This document shows, piece by piece, positions 45,612-54,300 of a stretch of 64,000 nucleotides of DNA (its first letter is position 1; every line of letters starts with the position of its first letter). The stretch is taken from NCBI GenBank assembly GCA_964448045.1, contig CAYUVF010000001.1:1-64000 (forward strand), read 5' to 3'. The notes below the pieces were generated by a model. The model saw only the letters and a list, made by a program, of their open reading frames with translations, ran no database searches and had not been told where the DNA came from. A program made the position numbers and the translations under genes. This DNA is from CAYUVF01 sp964448045. GTDB lineage: Bacteria > Bacteroidota > Rhodothermia > Rhodothermales > Salinibacteraceae.

Positions 45612-45646
45612 AAGCCTCTCGGCACAACGCCGGGAGGCTTTTGCTT
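45612..45646 (+). terminator. Rho-independent terminator downstream of osmC
   Basis: AAGCCTCTCGGC at 45612-45623 pairs with GCCGGGAGGCTT (one G-U step), and the plus strand continues TTGCTTTGG after the TT of the arm. It is 34 bases after the osmC stop and ends that transcript; the quinone reductase gene on the other strand stops at 45710, beyond it. Confidence 0.8.
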
Positions 45647-45709
45647 TGGGCCGGACAAATGCCAGTCCGCTGGCTCCCGTCAGCGAGATGCCTTCTCGTG
45701 GCTCCGGTC

Positions 45710-46690
45710 TCAGAGCAGTTGAAGTACAATTTTGCCCACGTTCAGATTGTTCTCCATCCGCCGGTGGGCCTCGCTCACATCGGTCCAGTCATAGACCGAA
45801 TCGATGACCGGCTCGATATCACGGTCGACGAAATACGGGAGGATATCGGCTGCAAAGTCTTCCGTGAGGCGGATTTTGTAGCGCGGATCCCGCGAGCGCA
45901 GCGTGCTGGCCAAGAGATGCACCCGCTTCGCCATCAGGTCGCGCAGGCTCACCTCGTCGACGGTACTCCCACCCAGCGTGGCCAACTGCACGATGCGTCC
46001 ATCCACGGCCAGTGCTTCGATATTTTGATGGAAGTACGGGGCGCCGATGAAGTCGAGAATGATGTCCACGCCGCGGCCGCCCGTGACGTCCTCGATGCGC
46101 GCCGCGAAGTCCTCTGACTCATAATCGATGGTAATCTCGGCACCCAGGTCCCGGCAGGTTGCATGCTTCGGGGCGGACGCGGTGATATAGGGATGCGCCT
46201 GGGCCATCTGCACCAGCTGGATCGCCGCCGTGCCCACGCCGCTGGCGCCCGCATGGATCAACACGCCGTCGTCGGGCTGGATATCGGCGAGCCAGTGCAG
46301 CGCTTGATAGGCGGTCAAGAAGACCTCGGGGATAGCCGCGGCCTCCTGCATGCTGAGGCCCGGCGGGATGGCCATGGCCATGTCGTTGTGGATCAGTGCG
46401 TACTCGGCGTATCCGCCTCCGGGAAGGAGCCCAAAGACGCGATCCCCCTCATTCCAATCCACGCAGCCCGGCCCCTTTGCGGCGACCGTACCCGCCATCT
46501 CCAGACCCAGAATCTCGGAGGCGCCCTCCGGCGGCGGATAGTGGCCGCGCCGCTGGAACGTATCGGCCCGGTTGAGAGCGGTGGCGTGGACCTTGACCAG
46601 CAGCTGGTCGGCGCCGGGTTCGGGCGTCGGCGCCTCGCCGAGGGTCATGTGCTCGGGGTCGCCTTCTTGCGTGACGATGACAGCGCGCAT
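45710..46690 (-). CDS. NADPH:quinone oxidoreductase, zinc-independent MDR family (PIG3-like)
   Basis: The 326-residue product is a medium-chain dehydrogenase/reductase without zinc ligands, close to the PIG3/zeta-crystallin quinone reductases. It has the HATALNRADTFQRRGHYPPPEGA segment, the cofactor motif HAGASGVGTAAIQLVQMA, and FLTAYQALHWLAD. It probably reduces quinones with NADPH in the cytoplasm and so lowers oxidative stress. It is flanked by an osmC gene and the OsmC fusion gene, which fits a redox-stress neighbourhood. The gap to the downstream osmC terminator is 64 bases. Confidence 0.92.
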   Translation of the reverse strand: MRAVIVTQEGDPEHMTLGEAPTPEPGADQLLVKVHATALNRADTFQRRGHYPPPEGASEILGLEMAGTVAAKGPGCVDWNEGDRVFGLLPGGGYAEYALIHNDMAMAIPPGLSMQEAAAIPEVFLTAYQALHWLADIQPDDGVLIHAGASGVGTAAIQLVQMAQAHPYITASAPKHATCRDLGAEITIDYESEDFAARIEDVTGGRGVDIILDFIGAPYFHQNIEALAVDGRIVQLATLGGSTVDEVSLRDLMAKRVHLLASTLRSRDPRYKIRLTEDFAADILPYFVDRDIEPVIDSVYDWTDVSEAHRRMENNLNVGKIVLQLL

Positions 46691-46768
46691 GGATACAGTC
46701 CGATTGGTGACGCGTTCAAGTAACGAATGAGGTCGGCTGGTACAACAGCCCTGTTAATCGGGTTTTAA

Positions 46769-47989
46769 TCACTCTTCCTTCAACGATGTTCGCACTCGAA
46801 TCTCCCCGTGGAGCGTGCGATGCACTGGGCACTTATTGGCAATCTCCTTAAGCCGCTGCCGCTGATCTGCATCCAGCGGTCCCACCACCTCGATCTCCCG
46901 ATCCAGCCGGTCAATCATGCCGTTATCCGACTCGCAGTCCTCGCAGTCTTTCGCATGGATTCGCTCGTGGCTGAGGCGGACCACCGCTTCCTCCAGCGGC
47001 CACTCCTTCCGATCCGCGTACATGCGCAGGGTCATCGACGTGCACGCGCCCAGCGAGGCCGCCAGCAGATCATACGGCGTCGGCCCCGTGTTCGTCCCGC
47101 CAATGGACTCGGGCTCGTCGGCAATGAGGCGATGGCCGTTGGCGATGATCTCGGTGCGCAACCCCTGGGCCGTACGCGTGACGACGCGTCCGGACTCGGG
47201 CTCCACCTCCGTCTCGTCCGGCTCCTCCACATCGATGTACTTGCGCGCCCAGCCCCCGAGCACCGCACCCACGTAGCGCGAATCGGCCGGATCGGTGAGC
47301 AGGTGATCGGCCTGATCGAGGGAGATGAAGCTCTTCGGATGCTTGGCCGCCTTGAAAATGCGGGCGGCGTTGTCGATGCCGACGACCTTATCGAGGGGCG
47401 AGTGAAAGATCAGCAGCGCCCGGTCCAGCTCCCGGATCGCATCGGTCATCCGCGTCGCTTCCAGATCATCGAGAAACTGCTTCTTGATGGTAAACGTCCG
47501 CCCCGCGAGCGTCACTTCGGCCTCGCCCTTCGCCTCGATCTCCTCGATCGAGTCCTCCATGTGCTGCACCACGTGCTCCGGATCGCACGGCGCGCCGATG
47601 GTTGCCACCGCCTGGGCACTCTCAATCCGATGCGCGGCCTGCAACACCGCCGCCCCGCCCAGCGAATGGCCGACCAAGATTTTGGGGGCCTCAAACTCGG
47701 TAGCCATAAATTCGGCCGCAGCGACGAGATCATCGATGTTGGAGGAAAAGTTGGTATCGGCAAAGTCGCCTTCGCTCTCCCCGAGGCCGGTGAAATCGAA
47801 GCGCATCACGGCGATGCCCTGATCGGTGAGCGCCCGACTGATGTTACCTACGGCTTTCAAATTCTTCGAGCAGGTAAAGCAATGCGCGAAGAGGGCGTAC
47901 GCAACCGGTTGATTGTCAGCAGGTTGGTCCAACCGAGCTGCGAGTTCGACGCCGTCCGGATTCGTGAACGTGATCTTCTCAAAGAGCAT
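46769..47989 (-). CDS. Alpha/beta hydrolase - OsmC fusion protein
   Basis: The 406-residue product fuses an alpha/beta hydrolase (residues 1-255) to an OsmC domain (260-400). Hydrolase signs are ALFAHCFTCSKN, the nucleophile elbow VGHSLGGAAVLQA and the late His in DQADHLLTD. OsmC signs are the two cysteines in ASLGACTSMTLRMY and ANKCPVHRTL, with an extra cluster DCEDCESDNGMIDR. This two-domain architecture is known in many bacteria and thought to act on peroxides or thioesters. Start Met at 47989 (MLFEKITFTNPDG) was chosen; the longer frame adds a non-coding-like leader. Confidence 0.9.
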   Translation of the reverse strand: MLFEKITFTNPDGVELAARLDQPADNQPVAYALFAHCFTCSKNLKAVGNISRALTDQGIAVMRFDFTGLGESEGDFADTNFSSNIDDLVAAAEFMATEFEAPKILVGHSLGGAAVLQAAHRIESAQAVATIGAPCDPEHVVQHMEDSIEEIEAKGEAEVTLAGRTFTIKKQFLDDLEATRMTDAIRELDRALLIFHSPLDKVVGIDNAARIFKAAKHPKSFISLDQADHLLTDPADSRYVGAVLGGWARKYIDVEEPDETEVEPESGRVVTRTAQGLRTEIIANGHRLIADEPESIGGTNTGPTPYDLLAASLGACTSMTLRMYADRKEWPLEEAVVRLSHERIHAKDCEDCESDNGMIDRLDREIEVVGPLDADQRQRLKEIANKCPVHRTLHGEIRVRTSLKEE

Positions 47990-48119
47990 AGAGATAGCAG
48001 TTGATCGACGGATGAATGCAGGCCCCTCGGTGCGGCCGGGGAAGCGTCCGTTACAGCCCGCACCGGGGCCAGCCGTAGCATACACAGATTCAGCCCGGGC
48101 GTCAAGCCGCGGCGCCCGG

Positions 48120-48920
48120 TCAGCCGTCAGCCGATGGGATCGGCGCCGTGGGATCGTCCGATTGCTCGAAGGAGAAGCGTCGCGTGGCCTCGGGCGTGCC
48201 GCGGTTGAACGTCCGTTCGGCAAACGTGATCGTTGCGTCGCGCCGGATCATCAGCACCGTCGACGCGCGGGTGCCGTAGGTTTCGCTCTCGATGAACATG
48301 GGCGACAGGAGCCGCTCGCCCGCGAGGCCGATGCCGGTGTCGGGCAGCTTCTCATCGACGGGCTGCTCGGTGTCGTAGAGCAGATCGAGTAGCGGACCGG
48401 GCGCAGGGGCATCGCGCTCCAGATGGCGGGCCAGCGTCTTCTTCCCCCGCTCCACCTTCGGCCATGCCGAATCCAGCAGATGGTTGCTGAGCCCATAGAT
48501 CCCGGCTCGAAGCGTGCGGATGGACCCGTCCCGGTTCGAGAAATAGTAGGCGCCTGCGGGCGTGCCGACCAGCAGGTTGAAGCCGTTGTAACGCTCGCTG
48601 GAGGAAGCGACCTGCTCGATATAGGCTTGCGGATCGGGCTGCTGCTTGAGATAATCGGCCACCAGATCGCCCCGAGACGGCGCTTCGTCCTTGTGCTCGG
48701 CCTCGGGGTCGCGGTAGTTGGTGATGGCCGCCCAGTGCCCCGAGCGCGTGACGCCCATCCAGGTGCCGCCCGCCTTTTCGTCGCGCCCGGCGAGGACATG
48801 CGGCGCCTCGGGCCAGACGTGCGCTGGCGCCGTGGGCCGCTCGTAAAACTCATCCCGGTTGGCCGCCACAATCAGCGGGACCTCGGGGTGCGCATTCAGG
48901 CCGAAGAGGATGAGGCACAT
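48120..48920 (-). CDS. NRDE/TANGO2-family protein
   Basis: The 266-residue product starts MCLILFGLNAHPEVPLIVAANRDEFYERPT, the hallmark of the NRDE family, in which the N-terminal Cys2 and the NRDE motif are almost invariant. GGTWMGVTRSGHWAAITNYRDP and NGFNLLVG also fit. The human homologue TANGO2 has been linked to haem and CoA handling; the bacterial role is uncertain. Start Met at 48920 is secure because the family begins MC. It lies 130 bases downstream of the hydrolase-OsmC gene, on the same strand, but the gap suggests a separate unit. Confidence 0.92.
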   Translation of the reverse strand: MCLILFGLNAHPEVPLIVAANRDEFYERPTAPAHVWPEAPHVLAGRDEKAGGTWMGVTRSGHWAAITNYRDPEAEHKDEAPSRGDLVADYLKQQPDPQAYIEQVASSSERYNGFNLLVGTPAGAYYFSNRDGSIRTLRAGIYGLSNHLLDSAWPKVERGKKTLARHLERDAPAPGPLLDLLYDTEQPVDEKLPDTGIGLAGERLLSPMFIESETYGTRASTVLMIRRDATITFAERTFNRGTPEATRRFSFEQSDDPTAPIPSADG

Positions 48921-49421
48921 GAAGCTGCGAATGGGCTGTGGTGGATGTGCCAGTTCAATGCACAGGACTGGGGCTTCGTTCTTGCAGCCGGTGCGCTGCC
49001 GTCGGCGTGAGACCTGCTTTATCGTCGCCAAATATACACCAAAAACTACACCCCCTCCCACCTGATCCGGGAAGCCTACCTCGTCGACCGCACCGCCGAC
49101 CGCATCTTTACGTTCAACAGCAATGGCGGAGGCGGGAGCTGATTCAACGCCGCCCATCGATCTTAGGAGTCGGTGCTGGCTACCGGTCAGTTTTTGAGCA
49201 CACGGCCCCGAAACCGCTCCCCAGTGTGTCATCCCGAGCTTGACGAGGGATCTCTGAGGGCAAGTTTCCGCTGCATTCAAAGAGATTATTGCATCAGTAC
49301 CACAGGCATGACCTACGGCCCTCGCGCTAAAGCGCTCGTGTCTTCGTCAGGCTCAGAATGACAGCTTGTTCGGGAGCGGTTTCGGGGCCAGGCCAAGTGA
49401 TATTCCAAAAGGGTCCGGTAG
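48921..49421. other. 500-base gap with remnant frame and inverted repeat
   Basis: The gap between the NRDE gene and mnmM holds no complete gene. On the plus strand 49011-49142 is a short open frame of 43 residues that begins after a stop and reads in part AYLVDRTADRIFTFNSNGG; it looks like a protein fragment, perhaps a gene remnant, but has no start. The right half is the inverted repeat at 49204-49389. No promoter can be assigned with certainty. Confidence 0.5.
49204..49389. repeat. Nested inverted repeat, 186 bases
   Basis: GGCCCCGAAACCGCTCCC at 49204-49221 is the perfect reverse complement of the 18 bases at 49372-49389. Inside, TGTCATCCCGAGCTTGACGA (from 49227) pairs with CGTCAGGCTCAGAATGACA (to 49362) with only transition-type mismatches, which would be G-U pairs in RNA. 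The TGTCAT..GAGC..GACGA wording resembles intergenic repeats scattered in Bacteroidota genomes. No transposase is present, so it may be a non-autonomous element or a large RNA hairpin. Confidence 0.8.
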
Positions 49422-50027
49422 CTAAGAGCCGGTGTTCTTCACGGAACGCCGGCTCTTTTTTGTTCGCTGGACCGCCACCAACCGGGGCGCGTTAGTCCGA
49501 TTAGTGCAACGGTAGCTGACGGCGGCAAACGCATCGGTATCGAGCGCCTCAGCCCACTGCTGGACGGCCCGCGCCTCCTCGGCACCTCCATCGTGGCCGG
49601 TGTACAGAACGGCCGTGATCACGCCGCCGGGCCGGAGCAGCTCCGTCGCAGCATCCAACGCTCGAATCGTGGTGGCGGGCCGGGTGATGCAGGTTTTGTC
49701 GCTGCCGGGCAGGTAGCCCAGGTTGAACATGACCGCCCCCACTGTGCCGGTCCACCCCTCGGGCGCTACCGCTGCCATATCTTCATGACCGCGATGATGC
49801 AACTCCACGGGATCGCGGATCCCGGCGTCCGCCAGCCGGGCTCGCGTCGCCTGCAGGGCCTCGGCTTGGACGTCGAAGCCGAGGACAGCCCCGTCGCCCC
49901 CCACACATCGCGCCAGAAACAGCGTATCATGGCCGTTGCCGAGGGTCGCGTCGATGGCCCGGTCGCCGGGCGACAGCGCATCGGCGACCCCTTCGTGGGC
50001 TGCGTCGAGAATTGAATCAAACAGCAT
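49422..50027 (-). CDS. mnmM: tRNA 5-aminomethyl-2-thiouridine methyltransferase-like (MnmM/YtqB)
   Basis: The 201-residue product matches the YtqB/MnmM family: AIDATLGNGHDTLFLARCVGG (motif I), GFDVQAEALQATRARL, FNLGYLPGSDKTCITRPATT and GGVITAVLYTGHDGGAEE. MnmM completes the wobble-uridine modification mnm5s2U in tRNAs in organisms that lack the MnmC route. The last 15 residues are basic (RTKKSRRSVKNTGS) and are encoded by the hairpin of the plus-strand terminator. Start Met at 50027 (MLFDSILDAAHEGV) fits the family; the longer frame to 50186 does not. It is divergent from aroB with 130 bases between. Confidence 0.88.
   Translation of the reverse strand: MLFDSILDAAHEGVADALSPGDRAIDATLGNGHDTLFLARCVGGDGAVLGFDVQAEALQATRARLADAGIRDPVELHHRGHEDMAAVAPEGWTGTVGAVMFNLGYLPGSDKTCITRPATTIRALDAATELLRPGGVITAVLYTGHDGGAEEARAVQQWAEALDTDAFAAVSYRCTNRTNAPRLVAVQRTKKSRRSVKNTGS
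49424..49461 (+). terminator. Plus-strand hairpin terminator overlapping the mnmM 3' end
   Basis: AAGAGCCGGTGTTC at 49424-49437 pairs with GAACGCCGGCTCTT at 49444-49457 (one G-U), followed on the plus strand by TTTTTT. No plus-strand gene ends here, so it may end a transcript from the inverted-repeat gap. On the minus strand the same stem encodes the last residues of MnmM and lacks a U-tract. Confidence 0.7.
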
Positions 50028-50157
50028 GGGTTGTCTTCGAATCAGATCTGGGCTGCGATGGGGCCAACGGGCCATCCGAGCCGAGGTTGCCCGTGCGGAA
50101 CGCGCTCCGCCGCGCGGCGTGTCGACTCCCCCGTACTGCTCATCCACGCTCGCCCTT

Positions 50158-51264
50158 ATGTCCTCCCCTGCCCCCGCCCCGACCATCCCGATTCACCTCG
50201 ACGGCGACCGCAGTTACGCCATTCACTTTCGTTCGCTCTCGGACGTCCCCGAGCTGCTCACGGAAGCCGGCCTGCATCCGGGCCGCTGCCTGCTCATCAC
50301 CGATGAACACGTCGCCGCGCACTACCGGTCGCCACTCGTTCATGCGCTCCGGGAGGCCGGATGGACGCCGAGGGTCATCGTGTGTCCGCCCGGCGAATCC
50401 ACCAAATCGGCCGATCACCTGCAGTCCATCCACGACACGGCGCTCGATTGGGGGATCGATCGGCAGACGCCGGTGCTGGCCCTTGGCGGCGGCGTCGTGG
50501 GCGATCTGGCCGGATTCGCGGCGGCGACGTTGCTGCGCGGTGTGCCCCTCGTTCACCTTCCCACCTCACTCATCGCACAGGTCGATAGCTCGATCGGCGG
50601 AAAGACGGGGATCAACCACGCGACGGGCAAAAACCTGATCGGCGCATTCTATCAGCCGGACCTCGTGGTGACCGATCGGCAGGTGATCGACACGCTGCCG
50701 CAACGCGAATGGATGAGCGGCATGGCCGAGGTCGTCAAGCACGCCCTCATCGCGGATCCCGACTTTATCGATTTTCTGGAGGCGCACATCACCGAGGTGC
50801 TCCTGCGTCATTCTGGCCCCACGGCCGAGATGATCGCTCGTGCGGCGCGCATAAAAGCCGAGGTCGTGAGCGCCGATGAGCGCGAGCAGGGCCGCCGGGC
50901 GATCCTCAACTTCGGTCATACGTTCGGCCACGCCATCGAGCGGGTATCCGGGTACGGGACGTTCACCCACGGCGAGGCCGTTGCGCTCGGGATGCGCGCG
51001 AATCTGTACCTCACCCACCGTTTGCACCCGACGGTCGACTGGCAGCGCGCCGATCAGCTCGTCTCCTCCATTCCGGTCGACGGCTCGCCCACTGAGCTGT
51101 CCTTCGGCGAACTGCTCGAAGCGATGCAATCCGACAAAAAAGCGGTTGCCGGAACGCTCCGTTTCGTCGTACTCGATGAATTGGGGCACGCGTATCTGTC
51201 CGATGCCCCCACGCGCGCCGACCTGCAGAAAGCCTGGGACCACGTTTGCACGGCGCATACGTGA
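50158..51264 (+). CDS. aroB: 3-dehydroquinate synthase
   Basis: AroB cyclises DAHP to 3-dehydroquinate, the second step of the shikimate pathway, using NAD+ and a divalent metal. The 368-residue product has the NAD motif LALGGGVVGDLAGFAAAT, SSIGGKTGINHATGKNLIGAF, the metal-site segment EVVKHALIAD and LNFGHTFGHAIERVS with the metal histidines. The length is normal for the family. The frame is open upstream to 49936, overlapping mnmM, but Met at 50158 is the natural start (MSSPAPAPTIPIHLD). Confidence 0.96.
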   Translation: MSSPAPAPTIPIHLDGDRSYAIHFRSLSDVPELLTEAGLHPGRCLLITDEHVAAHYRSPLVHALREAGWTPRVIVCPPGESTKSADHLQSIHDTALDWGIDRQTPVLALGGGVVGDLAGFAAATLLRGVPLVHLPTSLIAQVDSSIGGKTGINHATGKNLIGAFYQPDLVVTDRQVIDTLPQREWMSGMAEVVKHALIADPDFIDFLEAHITEVLLRHSGPTAEMIARAARIKAEVVSADEREQGRRAILNFGHTFGHAIERVSGYGTFTHGEAVALGMRANLYLTHRLHPTVDWQRADQLVSSIPVDGSPTELSFGELLEAMQSDKKAVAGTLRFVVLDELGHAYLSDAPTRADLQKAWDHVCTAHT

Positions 51265-51349
51265 AATTGACGCGCGCAAGGCACATTCCGCAGCGCTCGG
51301 GGTAGTAATATGTTGATTTATCCCGCCTCGATTTCGTTCTAACTCGCCG

Positions 51350-54300
51350 TTGCGCTCCGTGGCCGCCCGCGCACTCACTCGTATATCCCGCCGCCTGCTC
51401 ATCGGCACAGCCTATGCTGTGCTCCTGGCGGTCGTGGCGTTTTTTGCGCTGACCCGCACGGAAGTCGGGCGAAGCCAGCTGCGCCAACAGGTCGAGTCCC
51501 AATTCAACGACCGGTTTGCGGGAACGCTTTCCATCGGAGAGCTGGAGGGCAGTCTGCTCAACACGCTCTACGCCCGCGACGTGCGCATCCGGGACGACGC
51601 CGGGCAGCTCTTCCTCGAAGTCGACACGGTCGTTGCTCGGCCGCAGTGGTCCGCGCTCTTCAGCCGCGAGGTGGCGCTCCGCAGCCTCACGCTGATCGGC
51701 CCTCGCCTCACCCTGCGCCGATCGGCCGACAGCACCTGGAATGCGACTCGCATGTTTCGCCCGCGCAGCACCGATTCCGGAACGGGGCCGACGTTTGCCC
51801 TGGCTGATCTCCGGGTTCAGAACGGATCGATCACGACGCTGAACGAGGGCCCGCTGCCGCGGCTCGTGCGCGAGGGGTGGCTGTTCGATTATGCGAGCAG
51901 CCGCGTGCACGATGTGGATGCGCGGCTGACCGTCGAATGGGGCGCGGAGGAACGCTTGATCGATATCTTTCGCTTCACCGGCGACCTCGCCAATTCGCCG
52001 CTCACCCTGACCCGGCTCCAGGGACAGCTTTTGAATCAGGGAGATCAGTGGTCGGTCACGCAAGCTGAAGTCGCCCTCGACTCGACGCGGCTCGCGTTCG
52101 ATGCCACGCTCGATGTGCCCCGTGAGGATCGCCTCGCCTCGGCCCCCTTCGACGCCGACCTGCAGCGCAGCGCCCTGCACTTCGACGAACTCCGCGCCCT
52201 CGTCCCGCGCCTCCCCCTCTCCGAAGAGATCACTGCGCGCGCCCAGATCCAGGGCCCCGCCGCCGAGATGCTCGTCGAGTCGCTGGAACTGGCGCACGGA
52301 GCCAGCCGCCTGCAGGGCCGCGGGACGGTGTTCGGTCTGCCAGACTCGCTCGACGTCGAGTTCGAGTGGACAGAGAGCACCCTATCCGCGGATGACCTCA
52401 GCGCGGTCTGGCCCGCCGCCCCCACGGACGCCTGGGCGCACCTCGGCCCCGTCGATGTTTCCTGGTATGTGGCCGGGACGCTTCCCCTCGGCGGCGATAT
52501 TCGACGCGTGCCGTGGGAGGCGACGTCCGAGTTTACGGTGTCGACCGCTTCGAGCGGAACCCTGCAGGGCACCGTCGAGGCCGCCCACCCCGCCGATTCG
52601 CTAATCCGTTACCAGGCCCGGCTCACTACCGATTCGCTGGATGCAGGCACCCTCGCGCAGATGCCCCCGCTCCAGAGCCGGCTGAACGGCTCGGTCGTAC
52701 TCTCCGGGCGCGGCCTGCAGCGAGACCAGATAGCCGGACAGCTCGATGCGCAGTTTGGCCCGTCGACCCTCGATGGTCAGCCGCTCGATTCCCTTCGCCT
52801 CAGTATGAACGCTCGCACCGGTGCGTTCACGGGTCAGATGGATCTGATGCCCACGAACCGGGGCCGCTTCACGCTGGAGGGGCTGCTCAACTTCAATCGG
52901 TCGACTCCCGCATATCAGCTCACGGCCACGGCGCAGAACTTCGATCTGACGGCCCTGCCCCTCGGCGCAGTCCCCGCGACGCGCCTCAACATGACCGTCA
53001 CAGCCGATGGCCACGGTCTCACTCCGCAAACCCTTGCCGGCGTCGTGCGGGTCCAGTTCGATAGCTCCACGGTGCAGCACGGCACGACGGCCCGCCTCAT
53101 CCCGCCGAACCAATCGACGCTCGCTCTCCGCCCCCCAACGGATGAGCCCGGCCTGCTCTCGATCGACGGCGACCTCATTCAGGCTCGGCTGACGGGTGAT
53201 GTGCAACTGCGTCCCGTCTGGGCCCTGGGCAACCTCTGGGGCCGCGCGGTGACGCAGGCGGCGCGCACGGCCTGGGCGAAGCCCTACGACGGATCTCCTG
53301 CCCTCGCCGCGGCCCTCCCGGCCGTCTTCCCCCCCTCGTCTCCACCGCCCTCCGAATCAGTCGCCCAATGGCGGCGCATCGCCCGCACCACCCTGAGGGA
53401 TCACGGCCTGCTCGACGGCGCGAACCTCACGCTGGATGTCGATTTCCACCGGACCGACATCTTGAACCGCCTTTTCCCCGGCCTGGGTGCCATTCACACC
53501 GACGCGCAGAGCACCCTCACGCTGCAGGCCAGCGCAGACGCGCTCGCCCTGGAGGGCAACCTCAGCGCCGACAGCCTGTACGCCGCCGCGTGGCGATCCG
53601 ACAGCCTGAGCGCCACTTTTCAGTGGGACGGAACCCTCGATGCGCCGCTGTCCGAAACGCTTACAGGCCACCTCACCCTCAACACCCGCGAGGCCGCTCT
53701 GGGCCCCCTTCCGCTCGTCGAGCCCACCTTGCAGATTGACTATGCAAATCGGCGGGGGGAGCTTCGATTTGCGTCCGAGGCGCGGGATCGATCCGGCCCC
53801 TTCCGCCTTCACACCTCCGTCGACCTCCTGCGCGACCGGAATGAAATCACGCTCCATAACGCCCTCGTCGTCGCCGGCGCGTACCGGTGGACCAACGTCC
53901 GCCCCGCGACTCTTTATGCCTATAACAACGCGCTGGTGATTCCCGATGCGCATTTCGAGAGCCCGATCTCCGGCGCTACACCTGCACAGCGGATTCAGGT
54001 CGACGGCATTCTCTCGACGAACCCGCGCGACACGGTGCACGTCGCTACCGAGAATGTGCTGCTGCACCCGCTCTCCGAACTCCTACAAATGAACCGGCCC
54101 GTCGGGGGCATGTTGAACGGGGCGCTTGCGCTTTCCGGCGGCTTGCAACGCCCCGCCATCAGTTCGCAACTGGAGGTCTCCTGGCTCAGCTTTGGCAACC
54201 GGCTGCTGGGCCATCTCGATGCGGCAACCCGTTACGACGAGCCCAGCGCCTCCATCACGCTGGATGCCGGCCTCGCTCCCGAGACCGATGCCCTCGCCTC

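Noticed and set aside
46808..48004. 398-residue plus-strand frame opposite the hydrolase-OsmC gene
   Set aside because: It is a shadow of a frame that has the GHSLGG elbow and OsmC cysteines.
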